In this document: piece after piece, positions 26,356-35,760 of the stretch | Position numbering within the stretch: position 1 is the stretch's first letter | How the letters are laid out: each line of letters starts with the position of its first letter | DNA from: Clostridia bacterium | GTDB taxonomy: Bacteria > Bacillota_A > Clostridia > Oscillospirales > CAG-272 | Direction of reading: 5' to 3' | DNA length: 64,000 bases | NCBI GenBank assembly: GCA_017466455.1 | Contig: JAFTUD010000002.1 | Location: 62,001 to 126,000 of the forward strand | Position numbers and translations under genes: made by a program | Notes under the pieces: generated by a model | The model's database searches: none | What the model was told of the DNA's origin: nothing | The model's input: only the letters and a program-made list of their open reading frames with translations

Positions 26356-26361
26356 GTTATT

Positions 26362-29300
26362 TTATTCCTTGTAAATTACTGCATCAGGTCCCAAAAGTGA
26401 TTTTAAAATTGAGAGAATTTGCTCATTTACATTTATTGATATATCCTTTGCCTTTACATATTTTTTAGTTGTGGAATCAAAGAAAATTATTTCAGCTTCG
26501 CCCGAATAATTCTTTAAAAGCTCCGTGATTTGAGTTACAATGGGGGAATTTATTCCATTGACCTTTAAATAAAGCTTTGGAGTACTCTTTTTGACCGTTT
26601 CCTTAAATTCCAAATTTGATAAAAGATTTTCCGCGCTTGAAAGAAGAATTTTACAAGGCTCATCCTCTCTTACACTAATCGTTCCGTTTAAGAAAACTAC
26701 ATTTTCAATATTAAGAAGATGAGAATATTTTTCGTAAAATTTAGGGAAAACAATAACTTCAATTTCGGATGTCGCATCTTCAACGGTGATAAATGCCATA
26801 TTTTCCTTCTTTTTTGTTTGCTTAACTGTTTTTGAGGTTATAATTCCTGCAATTTTTACGCTATCCTTTTCCTTGTATTCTCCCTCTTTTTCCTCGTCTC
26901 CGACAATATCTGCAATATTAACAGGCTTAATTTCGGCAATATGCTTGCTGTAAGAATCCAAGATATGTCCCGAGAAATACATTCCCGCAATTTCCTTTTC
27001 ATACATAAGAAGCTCTTTTTTAGAAAATTCCTCAATATCGGGATATTCGAAGGTAGGAAAAACATTTCTTTGTGCATCGGATGCCATCATTGAAAAGATG
27101 TCGGTTTGTCCGTGTGCGGTTGTTCTTGAAATGTTGGTGGCGCTATCAACTATTTCCTCGTATTTTTGCATTAGCTGAGAGCGATATTTTCCAAGGGAAT
27201 CAAGCGCTCCTGATTTTATAAGTGCCTCTATTTGACGCTTATTTATATCAGCATTTCTAAGCCTAAATATAAAATCCTCAAAGGATTCAAATGCTCCTGC
27301 GCGCTCACGCTCGGCAATTATAGCGGAAATAAAGTTTCTACCAACATTTCTAAGTGCCAAAAGTCCAAATCTAATATTTGCACCATCAACTGAAAAATTG
27401 ATTTCACTTTTATTAACATCAGGTGGTAAAACTCGTATATTCAGCTTTTCACACTCATCAATATACTTATTTATTTTGGGAATGTTGCCAAGAACCGATG
27501 TTATAAGAGAGGAATAATATTCCTTTGGATAATTAGCCTTCAAATATGCTGTTCTATATGATGTTACCGCATATGCAACCGCGTGACTCTTGTTAAATGC
27601 GTACTTTGCAAAGCCGAGCATTTCTTCAAAAAGATCGTTTGCTATATTTTCGGATATTCCGTTAGAGATAGCACCCTTTATGAAGGCTGCTCGCTCCTTT
27701 TCCATAACATCTGTTTTCTTTTTTGACATTGCACGCCTTACAATATCGGCATGACCATATGAATAGCCTGCAACCTTAACGCACATTTGCATTACCTGCT
27801 CTTGATATACAATACAGCCATAGGTTGACTTTAAAATAGGCTCTAAAATAGGTGCCTTATATTTAATCAAATTCTTGTTATGTCTGCGCTCAATATAGTC
27901 GGGAATTGAATCCATAGGCCCCGGTCTGTAAAGCGCAATACAAGCGATTATATCATCAAAGCGCTCGGGCTGGAGCTGCATCAATACTTGCTTTACACCT
28001 GCTGATTCAAGTTGAAAAACTCCGTCAGTCTTGCCTGATGAAAGCAGCTTATACACGCTTGGGTCATTAAATGTAAGCTTTTTTACATCAAAATCGGGAT
28101 TTGATTTTCTGATTAACTGCTCGGTATTATCAATTATTGTCAAATACCTAATAGCCAAAAAGTCAAATTTCAAAAATCCAAGCTGTTCAATAGCATCCTT
28201 TGCGTATTGTGTAACGGTCATATCTCCGTTTACTGACACAGGAATATCATAGCACATGGGCTCTTCCGTTATAACCACTCCTGCCGCATGAGTTGATGAG
28301 TGGCGCGGAAGCCCCTCAATAGACATGGATATGTCAATAAGCTCTTTTACCGTGCTATTTGTATCATAGAGCTTTTTTAAGTCCTTATTTTCCTCTAACG
28401 CCTGTGATAAGGATGCGCTTGCTCCGATCATTTTGGAAACGGTATCAACCTCGGCATAAGGAATTTCAAGCACTCTTCCAACATCCTTTACCGCTGCACG
28501 CGCAGCCATTGTACCAAAGGTTACAATTTGCGCAACTCTATTTTGACCGTATTTGTTTTTTACATACTCAATAACCTCATCTCTGCGCTCATAGCAAAAA
28601 TCGGTATCTATATCGGGCATGCTTACTCTTTCAACATTCAAAAAGCGCTCAAAAAGAAGATCGAATTTTATAGAATCAACATCGGTTATTCCCAAAAGGA
28701 ACGCAACGAGGCTACCTGCGCCCGATCCTCTGCCGGGACCGACAGGAATTTCCTTACTCTTTGCATAGTTTATAAAGTCCCATACAATCAAGAAATAATC
28801 ATTGTATCCCATACGGTCTATGATTTCAAGCTCGTATGCAATTCTTTCCTCATAAATTTGACGGGTGTGTGCTTCATCAAAGACAATATGAGAGGAATTA
28901 ATTTTGCTCTCAAAGCCCTTTTCTGTTAGAAATTTTAAATATTCCTTAGCACTCATGCCATTTTCAATAGGAAATTTGGGCAATCTTATCTTGTTAAAAT
29001 CAAAGTCAAAATTACATTTATCAGCAATTTCAAGTGTTGCGTCGTAGTATTCGGGATTATTTGGAAACGATCTATACATTTCCTCTTCGCTTTTAAGATA
29101 AAATTGATTTGTTTTGAAGCCTATTTCGGAATTTGTTGATTTTGTGTTATTCGTTTGAATTGACATCAAAATCTTTTGCTTTTCGGAGTCGTCCTCGCTG
29201 ATGTAGTGAACGTCATTAGTGATAACTACCCTACATCCCTTTTCTTTTCCTATTTCAATAATTGCCTCGTTTACAATTTTTTGCTCATCTAAACCGTGAT

Positions 29301-29826
29301 TTTGAATTTCCAGGTAGTAATCCTCGCCGAAAATCTCTATCATAAGATCTACATGCGCTCTTGCACCCGCTAAATCGCCCAAAATAATGCTTTTAGCAAC
29401 ATATCCCGATAGACAAGCGGATAATGCAATAAGTCCTTCGGAATGAGCCTTTAAAAGCTCCATATCAATTCTCGGCTTTACATAAAATCCTTCGGTAAAG
29501 CCTGCGGAGACTAAAAATGATAAATTTTTATATCCAATTTCATTTTTTGCGAGCAAAACAAGATGATAGTATGGGACATCGTTTACACGGGTTCTTTCAA
29601 ATCTGCTGTTTGGAGCAAGGTAAACCTCACAGCCGATGAGGGGCTTGATGCCCTCATCCTTGCAGGCTCTGTAAAATTCAACCGCACCAAACATGTTTCC
29701 GTGATCGGTTATAGCAATAGCATTTTGACCAAGCTCTTTAGCTTTTTTTACAATATCCTTGATTTTGCATGCACCGTCAAGTAAGCTGTATTCAGTATGA
29801 ACATGTAAATGTACAAAGCCCGACAT
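26362..29826 (-). CDS. dnaE: DNA polymerase III subunit alpha (DnaE)
   Basis: A C-family replicative polymerase of 1154 residues. The N-terminal PHP domain starts HLHVHTEYSLLDGACK. The palm carries GPGRGSGAGSLVAF and the catalytic PDIDTDF. A helix-hairpin-helix region (DINKRQIEALIKSGALDSLG) and an OB-fold (VKIAGIITSKTVKQTKK) follow. This is DnaE, not the Gram-positive PolC. GGAG precedes the ATG. The order murB-whiA-dnaE runs with 11-base and 7-base gaps, indicating one operon. Confidence 0.97.
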   Translation of the reverse strand: MSGFVHLHVHTEYSLLDGACKIKDIVKKAKELGQNAIAITDHGNMFGAVEFYRACKDEGIKPLIGCEVYLAPNSRFERTRVNDVPYYHLVLLAKNEIGYKNLSFLVSAGFTEGFYVKPRIDMELLKAHSEGLIALSACLSGYVAKSIILGDLAGARAHVDLMIEIFGEDYYLEIQNHGLDEQKIVNEAIIEIGKEKGCRVVITNDVHYISEDDSEKQKILMSIQTNNTKSTNSEIGFKTNQFYLKSEEEMYRSFPNNPEYYDATLEIADKCNFDFDFNKIRLPKFPIENGMSAKEYLKFLTEKGFESKINSSHIVFDEAHTRQIYEERIAYELEIIDRMGYNDYFLIVWDFINYAKSKEIPVGPGRGSGAGSLVAFLLGITDVDSIKFDLLFERFLNVERVSMPDIDTDFCYERRDEVIEYVKNKYGQNRVAQIVTFGTMAARAAVKDVGRVLEIPYAEVDTVSKMIGASASLSQALEENKDLKKLYDTNSTVKELIDISMSIEGLPRHSSTHAAGVVITEEPMCYDIPVSVNGDMTVTQYAKDAIEQLGFLKFDFLAIRYLTIIDNTEQLIRKSNPDFDVKKLTFNDPSVYKLLSSGKTDGVFQLESAGVKQVLMQLQPERFDDIIACIALYRPGPMDSIPDYIERRHNKNLIKYKAPILEPILKSTYGCIVYQEQVMQMCVKVAGYSYGHADIVRRAMSKKKTDVMEKERAAFIKGAISNGISENIANDLFEEMLGFAKYAFNKSHAVAYAVTSYRTAYLKANYPKEYYSSLITSVLGNIPKINKYIDECEKLNIRVLPPDVNKSEINFSVDGANIRFGLLALRNVGRNFISAIIAERERAGAFESFEDFIFRLRNADINKRQIEALIKSGALDSLGKYRSQLMQKYEEIVDSATNISRTTAHGQTDIFSMMASDAQRNVFPTFEYPDIEEFSKKELLMYEKEIAGMYFSGHILDSYSKHIAEIKPVNIADIVGDEEKEGEYKEKDSVKIAGIITSKTVKQTKKKENMAFITVEDATSEIEVIVFPKFYEKYSHLLNIENVVFLNGTISVREDEPCKILLSSAENLLSNLEFKETVKKSTPKLYLKVNGINSPIVTQITELLKNYSGEAEIIFFDSTTKKYVKAKDISINVNEQILSILKSLLGPDAVIYKE

Positions 29827-29837
29827 TGTTTTCTCCT

Positions 29838-30698
29838 TTACTTATCCTTTAAATCCTCATATATGGACAATATTTTTTCCAATCTGTGGTAAATTCCCGA
29901 TTTTGATATAGGCGGTGTAAATTTACTGCCTAATTGCTCAAAATTTAATTCTCTATGCTCTAATCGCTTATACGCGGTTTCCTTTAAATTCTCGGGCAAG
30001 GCATCAAGCTTGTCCGTATTTAAAAGATATGAAATTGCGATTATATACTTTTCGTTTGCTTTTAATGATTTATTTATGTTTGCGCTATCACAGTTTGAAG
30101 CTCTGTTAGCATTGTTCTTAAACTCCTTGAAAATCTTGCTATTCATAACCGCAAAGGTTGCGTTAACCGCACCTATCATAGCGAGAAAATTTTCAATCTG
30201 CTCACTGCTTCTTAGATATATGATATGCTTGCTTGACCTGCTGCTTATCTTAGGCGAAAAATTACTCTCTATTAGAAGCTGGCAAATCTCGTCTCGCTTG
30301 CTTTTATCTTCAAAAACAAGCTCGAGCCTATAATCCTTGAGCGGATCAGTAACGGTTCCGCATATCAAAAACAACGACTTAAAAAACTCTCCGATACAAT
30401 CGTCACATTTCAAAATGTTGCTTTTAATTTCGGCAAGTGTAGAAAATCGCGAAACCCTTCTATTTATTAATAATTCCTTGCTTTTCTGATTGTACTCGGC
30501 GTTTGAACCCTTCAATACTGACAATATCCTGTTCATAGCAAAATTAGCATTTTCGGCATTTGTCTTTTTTAACACAAACACATCATTTTTCAGACTTGAA
30601 AGATATATAAAAGCATAAATTGATGCAAATGTACAGCATCGCTTTGACTTCTCAACTTCTAACAGTTCTCTTTTTGTAATGGTAGAAAATGATTCCAT
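29838..30698 (-). CDS. whiA: WhiA family DNA-binding protein
   Basis: WhiA joins a LAGLIDADG-like fold to a C-terminal helix-turn-helix and acts in sporulation or cell division in Gram-positives. The C-terminal block NINKSLKANEKYIIAISYL, NLKETAYKRLEHRELNFEQLGSKFTPPISKSGIYHRL is the HTH signature. The N-terminal part is divergent. At 286 residues it is slightly short for the family (about 300-315). In most Firmicutes rapZ and yvcK precede whiA; here murB is immediately upstream. Confidence 0.93.
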   Translation of the reverse strand: MESFSTITKRELLEVEKSKRCCTFASIYAFIYLSSLKNDVFVLKKTNAENANFAMNRILSVLKGSNAEYNQKSKELLINRRVSRFSTLAEIKSNILKCDDCIGEFFKSLFLICGTVTDPLKDYRLELVFEDKSKRDEICQLLIESNFSPKISSRSSKHIIYLRSSEQIENFLAMIGAVNATFAVMNSKIFKEFKNNANRASNCDSANINKSLKANEKYIIAISYLLNTDKLDALPENLKETAYKRLEHRELNFEQLGSKFTPPISKSGIYHRLEKILSIYEDLKDK

Positions 30699-30705
30699 TT
30701 TTCCC

Positions 30706-31611
30706 TCATTTTAATAGTAAAATTTCTTCCTCTAATTTGATTTCAAATTTGTTAAAAATCTTGCTCTTAGTTTCTTCAATCAAATCCAAAATATTTTGCG
30801 AAGAGGCATTATTCTTATTAACTAAAAATCCCGCATGCTTTTTTGAAATTTCAGCGCCACCTACCGAGAGTCCCTTAAGGTTCGCCGAATCAATAAGCTT
30901 AGAGGCATATGAATTTTGCGGGCGCTTGAATGTGCTTCCACAGCTTGGCAAATTTAGAGGCTGACTTTTGATTCTCTTTTTTGATATTTCAAGCATCTTT
31001 AAATATATTTCTTCCCTGCTTGATGATGCTAAAATAAATTCAGTTGATAAAACTACTAATCCTTTATTTTTAGAAAATATTGAATATTTTTTATCAAATT
31101 CATGTGCGACGGAATCTATAGATTCAGTAATTCCATTGTTCAAATCAAGCACGGTGCTTTTATATACTATGCTTGAAATTGATTTTTCGTATGCCGAGGC
31201 GTTCATTGTAATAGCACCGCCTACACTGCCCGGAATACCGCATAAAAATTCCATTCCACACAGGCTATTTTGCATAGCCTTGATGGCACAATCGGTCACC
31301 AAAGCTCCGCACTGTGCAAAAATTATGTCGCTTTTAACCTCAATTTTATTGAGATGCTTGGTAGAAACAATGACTCCGTTATATCCCGAATCAAGAAAAA
31401 ATGTGTTAGTTCCATTTCCAATTATTCCAAATTTAACAGATCTTTCGTGACAATAATTTAAGATAAGAGAAAATTCGTCAAGGCATTTTGGAAAAATCAC
31501 TAATCTCGCATATCCGCCAACCTCAAGATATGTTAAATTAGATGTCGAATAATCACTTTTGTATTCAATTTGACTAAAATTTAAAAAGTCTATTAAGGAA
31601 TTTATACTCAT
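30706..31611 (-). CDS. murB: UDP-N-acetylenolpyruvoylglucosamine reductase
   Basis: MurB makes UDP-MurNAc by an NADPH and FAD dependent reduction. The 301 residues contain the FAD-binding GIIGNGTNTFFLDSGYNG, the GIPGSVGGAITMNASAYE motif and the C-terminal SCGSTFKRPQN with the active-site serine and LIDSANLKGLSVGGAEIS, characteristic of type II MurB. GGTG precedes the ATG. whiA follows after seven bases. Confidence 0.96.
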   Translation of the reverse strand: MSINSLIDFLNFSQIEYKSDYSTSNLTYLEVGGYARLVIFPKCLDEFSLILNYCHERSVKFGIIGNGTNTFFLDSGYNGVIVSTKHLNKIEVKSDIIFAQCGALVTDCAIKAMQNSLCGMEFLCGIPGSVGGAITMNASAYEKSISSIVYKSTVLDLNNGITESIDSVAHEFDKKYSIFSKNKGLVVLSTEFILASSSREEIYLKMLEISKKRIKSQPLNLPSCGSTFKRPQNSYASKLIDSANLKGLSVGGAEISKKHAGFLVNKNNASSQNILDLIEETKSKIFNKFEIKLEEEILLLK

Positions 31612-31667
31612 ATTTTCACCATGCCAATTTCTTTTACTAAATTATATGATGAAAAATGAATTTTGTA

Positions 31668-33383
31668 CTATTTTCCTTCTTTAATGAGCTTTTTTGACTG
31701 AGCTATAAGCTCGGTTGCGGCAGCAACTTGCTTTTCAGTAACATTGATTCCGCCGATAATTCTTGCAATTTCGGAAATTCTTTCTTCATTTGAAAGAACG
31801 CTTACATGGGCCTCGGCTCTTCCATCCTTCTCAACCTTCTTTATAAAGTAATGAGAATCGGCAAGCGATGCAATTTGAGGAGAGTGAGTTACACATATAG
31901 TTTGCGTATCGGTTGATATTGTATGAAGCTTAATTCCAATTTTTTGCGAGGTGCTACCAGAAACACCCGTGTCAATTTCATCAAAAATAACCGTTTGGGC
32001 ATCAGCCTTGCTTGACATCGCGCTTTTCATAGCAAGCATTATTCTTGAAAGCTCGCCACCGGAGGCAATCTTATTCATAGCACCAAGCTCCTCGCCCGCA
32101 TTTGTAGCAATCATAAATTCAACACTATCAAATCCGTACGGAGTAAGCACGGTCCTTCCGTCTGATTCGTTATTTTTAATAGAAATTTCAAATCTTACCT
32201 TTGGCATATCCAAAAAAGTGAGAGCATCCATTACTATTTTGCTAAGCTTAGATGCGCTAACCCTTCTTGCCTCGCTTAAGTTACTTGCAAGCTCAAGCGC
32301 TATTTGGTATGTCTTTTTATACTGGGCGGTAAGATTCTCTATTTTTTCCTCGCCCTTTTCAAAGCCCTCAAGCTTCTCCTCGGCTTCTCTTTTGAATTTT
32401 AAAATTTCAGCGATTGATGAGCCATATTTTTTCTTTAATCTTTGAATTTGCATCAATCTCGCTTCTATTATTTGAAGCTGAGCCTCGGGATTTTCAATTC
32501 CGTCAAACGAACCAAACTCAAGCGCCCTTTCAGCTATATCGGATATTTCATACTTGTATGATGTCAATCGCTCAGAAAGCTCCTTTGCCTCGGGTTCAAC
32601 GTCAGAAAGCTTATCCAAGGACTCAATGGCCTTTTCAATTAAATAAACAGCGCTTATTCCGCTATCATTTCTACAAAGGGCTCTATAAACATTTGAGGAA
32701 TTTTTAATTATTTTTTCAGCGCCTCTTAGCTTTGATCTTAACTCGGTTAACCTTTCTTCCTCATTTTCATCCTTGAGCTTGACTGCGGAAATTTCATTTA
32801 TTTGGAAATTTAATATGTCAAGCATCATATCCTTTTGCTTGCTCGCTTCCTTAAGTGATGAAATTTCATTTTTAAGCGATGTTAGCTTTGAATAGACCTC
32901 ACCGTACTTAGCAAGCTTGTCAAAATCGTTTGTATATTCATCAAGCATATGAATGTGATTAGCCTTATCCATAAATGCGTGACTTTGATTTTGACCGTGT
33001 ATATTTATAAGAAATGTGCCTATTGACTTTAACTGAGCCAGTGTAACGGTGCGTGAATTAATTCTCGCAACGCTTTTGCCATCTGCACTAATAGTCCTTG
33101 ATACAGAAAATAAATCATCCCTGTCGTATTCTATTCCGTATTCATCGCATAACGAATACACATTATCACTAACATCTGAGAATAATGCGCTAACTATAGC
33201 CTTATTTGCGCCTTGGCGAATGATTTCCTTAGAGGCTTTTTCCCCAAGAACCAAGCCTATTGAATCAATTATTATAGATTTTCCCGCGCCCGTTTCACCT
33301 GTTAGCACATTAAATCCATTTTCAAATTCAATATCTACATTTTTGGCTACTGCAATATTTTCAATGTGTAAAGAGTATAGCAT
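31668..33383 (-). CDS. recN: DNA repair protein RecN
   Basis: RecN is an SMC-like ATPase recruited early to double-strand breaks. The 571 residues have N-terminal Walker A TGETGAGKSIIID, a long coiled coil from about residue 150 to 370, and the C-terminal ABC part with ASGGELSRIMLAMK, VIFDEIDTGVSG and the terminal histidine in CVTHSPQIASLAD. It is last in the nusB-to-recN operon, 18 bases after argR. Confidence 0.97.
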   Translation of the reverse strand: MLYSLHIENIAVAKNVDIEFENGFNVLTGETGAGKSIIIDSIGLVLGEKASKEIIRQGANKAIVSALFSDVSDNVYSLCDEYGIEYDRDDLFSVSRTISADGKSVARINSRTVTLAQLKSIGTFLINIHGQNQSHAFMDKANHIHMLDEYTNDFDKLAKYGEVYSKLTSLKNEISSLKEASKQKDMMLDILNFQINEISAVKLKDENEEERLTELRSKLRGAEKIIKNSSNVYRALCRNDSGISAVYLIEKAIESLDKLSDVEPEAKELSERLTSYKYEISDIAERALEFGSFDGIENPEAQLQIIEARLMQIQRLKKKYGSSIAEILKFKREAEEKLEGFEKGEEKIENLTAQYKKTYQIALELASNLSEARRVSASKLSKIVMDALTFLDMPKVRFEISIKNNESDGRTVLTPYGFDSVEFMIATNAGEELGAMNKIASGGELSRIMLAMKSAMSSKADAQTVIFDEIDTGVSGSTSQKIGIKLHTISTDTQTICVTHSPQIASLADSHYFIKKVEKDGRAEAHVSVLSNEERISEIARIIGGINVTEKQVAAATELIAQSKKLIKEGK

Positions 33384-33401
33384 AAATTACTCCTGTAACC
33401 C

Positions 33402-33848
33402 TTATTTTTCAGCAATTTTAGATATCTTATGACAAATTTTAATGCTTGCTTCCTCAGAGGCAACAACGACAATTATTGTGTCATCTCCCGCAACACAACC
33501 TAAAATGTCTTCCTCCTGCAAGGAATCAATTCCTGCGGCAACAGCCTGCGCAAGTCCTGGCGCAGTTTTAATAACAACATTATTAAGAGCATATTTTATT
33601 TCTCTTATTGAGGAAATAAGCGCGCTGTTATATTCGGAAATGCCATTTAGCTCTTTTTTGGGTGCCACATACTTATAAACACCGTCTACCATTACCTTAA
33701 GAAGCTTTAGCTGTCTTATATCTCTTGACGCAGTAGCCTGAGTTGCGGCAAAGCCCTCGCGCTTTAAGGCATCAATTAACTCCTCTTGAGTTTCAATGTT
33801 TTCATTTGAGATAATTTCTAATATTTTCTCTTGCCTTGTAGATTTCAT
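33402..33848 (-). CDS. argR: Arginine repressor ArgR
   Basis: ArgR (AhrC) is a hexameric repressor of arginine synthesis and activator of its breakdown. The 148 residues have the winged helix with TQATASRDIRQLKL and the C-terminal arginine-binding domain with GLAQAVAAGID and EEDILGCVAGDDTIIVV. It overlaps the tlyA stop by ATGA and precedes recN, an arrangement conserved in Firmicutes. Confidence 0.96.
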   Translation of the reverse strand: MKSTRQEKILEIISNENIETQEELIDALKREGFAATQATASRDIRQLKLLKVMVDGVYKYVAPKKELNGISEYNSALISSIREIKYALNNVVIKTAPGLAQAVAAGIDSLQEEDILGCVAGDDTIIVVVASEEASIKICHKISKIAEK

Positions 33849-34642
33849 TTTTCTCTCCTATTTTTACACATTATAGTTGCTTTTATATCGGATTCGGTAA
33901 GGACCTTTGGGCATTTTTTAGAAAAGACCGCTAAATACTCAACATTTCCGTCGCCGCCCAAAATCGGGGATTGTGAAATGTATGAGCAATATAGACCGTT
34001 TAAGGCTGCGCAATCAACAACTCGCTTTACAGCAAAAAGCCGATCCTCAGATTTTTTTACAATTCCGCCCTTTCCAATTTTGTCCCTTCCTGCCTCAAAT
34101 TGAGGCTTTATCAGTGAAATATAAACTCCGTCATCTTTTAGAAGACTAACTGCGCTTGGAATAATATAGGTTTGGGAAATAAAGGAAACATCAATCGTTA
34201 TAATATCGCAAAGCGCTCCTATGTCATCAAAATTTATGTTTCTTGCATTATAATTTTCAAGTGATATAACCCTTGGATTACCCTGTAAGCTCCTATCAAG
34301 CTGATTTGAGCCTGAATCAATCGCATATACGGTACTTGCACCTCTTTTAATTAAACAATCCGTAAAACCGCCTGTTGAGGCTCCTATGTCAATTGCAATT
34401 TTTCCATTAACATCAATTTGTGTATCATCAAGTGCTTTTTCAAGCTTCAGTCCGCCACGGGAAACATATGGACAAGGATCACTTATTTTAATGCTATTCT
34501 CTACCGTTTCGTCAATCAAAAATGATGGCTTTAAAACCTTAGATGAATTTACTAAAACAAATCCACCCTCAATAAGCTCCTTTGCCTTTTGACGGCTCTT
34601 TACATATCCGCCTTCGCTTAAATATAAATCTAATCTTATCAT
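33845..34642 (-). CDS. tlyA: TlyA family rRNA 2'-O-methyltransferase
   Basis: This is a TlyA/YqxC type protein with an N-terminal S4 RNA-binding domain (MIRLDLYLSEGGYVKSRQKAKELIEGG) and an FtsJ-like SAM domain (IAIDIGASTGGFTDCLIKRGA). Family members methylate 16S and 23S rRNA; hemolysin is an old name. It has 265 residues, the usual length. It overlaps ispA and argR by four bases each. Confidence 0.94.
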   Translation of the reverse strand: MIRLDLYLSEGGYVKSRQKAKELIEGGFVLVNSSKVLKPSFLIDETVENSIKISDPCPYVSRGGLKLEKALDDTQIDVNGKIAIDIGASTGGFTDCLIKRGASTVYAIDSGSNQLDRSLQGNPRVISLENYNARNINFDDIGALCDIITIDVSFISQTYIIPSAVSLLKDDGVYISLIKPQFEAGRDKIGKGGIVKKSEDRLFAVKRVVDCAALNGLYCSYISQSPILGGDGNVEYLAVFSKKCPKVLTESDIKATIMCKNRREK

Positions 34643-35523
34643 TTTTCTCTGTTTACAAGATACTTTGCAAGGGCTGACAGTGAGTTTTCCTTGCCGTTTG
34701 AGTATTTTTCAATTATATCAACCGCCTCGTTGGTATAATCATCAACCGCTTTTTGTGCTTTTTCAATACTCATATACGAAAGCGAGGTCATTTTATTATT
34801 TTTTTCATCCGAGCCAACAGGCTTTCCAAGAGTGCTTTCATCGGCTATTTTATCAAGAATATCATCTCTTATTTGAAATGCAAGTCCAATATTTGTAGCA
34901 AATTTTGTCAAATCCGCAATTACATCATCGTTTGGAGTATCGCAGGAAGCAAAATATCCTAATAGAACAGCACATTTTATGAGTGCGCCTGTCTTTAGCT
35001 CGTGCATTTTCTTTAACTCATCAAAGGAGTTGACCCTTGCGTTTATATCAATCATTTGACCGCCTGCCATTCCCGCAAAGCCTGAGCAATCGGATAGCGT
35101 ATTCACAGCAAGTCTTATACATTTATCGCTTACCAATGTGTTGGAGGCTATAAGCGAAAACGCATAGGTTAATAGCGCATCGCCGGCAAGCAATGCGTTA
35201 GCCTCACCGTAAACCTTATGATTAGTCAGCCTTCCACGCCTATAATCATCATTATCCATACAAGGAAGGTCATCGTGTATTAACGAATAGGTGTGAATCA
35301 TTTCAAGTGCGCAAGCAAACGGCATAGCTCTCTCTACACTCGCTTCCGCACCCGAAAAAAGCTTGTAGACTTCCAAAACAATGAACGGGCGGAGTCTTTT
35401 ACCTTGTGATAGCAGACTATACTTCATAGGCTCCTCAAGCCCATATCCATTTATATCAAGCCACCTTGCAAACTCCTTTTCAATAATTTCGGAATTTATT
35501 CTGATTAATTCTTCAATTTTCAT
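34639..35523 (-). CDS. ispA: Farnesyl diphosphate synthase (polyprenyl synthetase)
   Basis: The enzyme condenses IPP with DMAPP and GPP to make farnesyl diphosphate for undecaprenyl phosphate and other isoprenoids. The 294 residues carry the first Asp-rich motif HDDLPCMDNDDYRRG and the second FQIRDDILD, plus QGKRLRPF and the GEANALLAGDALLTYAF segment of the IspA type. It overlaps the end of xseB by 11 bases. Confidence 0.95.
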   Translation of the reverse strand: MKIEELIRINSEIIEKEFARWLDINGYGLEEPMKYSLLSQGKRLRPFIVLEVYKLFSGAEASVERAMPFACALEMIHTYSLIHDDLPCMDNDDYRRGRLTNHKVYGEANALLAGDALLTYAFSLIASNTLVSDKCIRLAVNTLSDCSGFAGMAGGQMIDINARVNSFDELKKMHELKTGALIKCAVLLGYFASCDTPNDDVIADLTKFATNIGLAFQIRDDILDKIADESTLGKPVGSDEKNNKMTSLSYMSIEKAQKAVDDYTNEAVDIIEKYSNGKENSLSALAKYLVNREK

Positions 35524-35758
35524 CGTTATCCTCGCTTGAAAAATCGATTTCTACGATTTCTCCATTGACATTAGCAAGTTGTTTTACAACCGCATCAGCA
35601 TTATCAAGCCTTTCATTGCAAATTTTAATAAGTCCTACGCCTTCCTTAAAAAGCTCCAAGGATTTATCAAGAGAAATGCTTTCGTTCTCAAGTGAATTTA
35701 TTATTCCTTCAAGACTCTCAAGAGCCTTTTCAAATGTAATTTCCATTTTCTCGGGCAT
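35513..35758 (-). CDS. xseB: Exodeoxyribonuclease VII small subunit
   Basis: XseB is an 81-residue helical subunit that assembles with XseA into exonuclease VII. FEKALESLEGIINSLENESISLDKSLELFKEGVGLIKIC is the family signature, followed by an acidic tail. It starts two bases after the xseA stop and overlaps ispA. Confidence 0.95.
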   Translation of the reverse strand: MPEKMEITFEKALESLEGIINSLENESISLDKSLELFKEGVGLIKICNERLDNADAVVKQLANVNGEIVEIDFSSEDNDEN

Positions 35759-35760
35759 TT

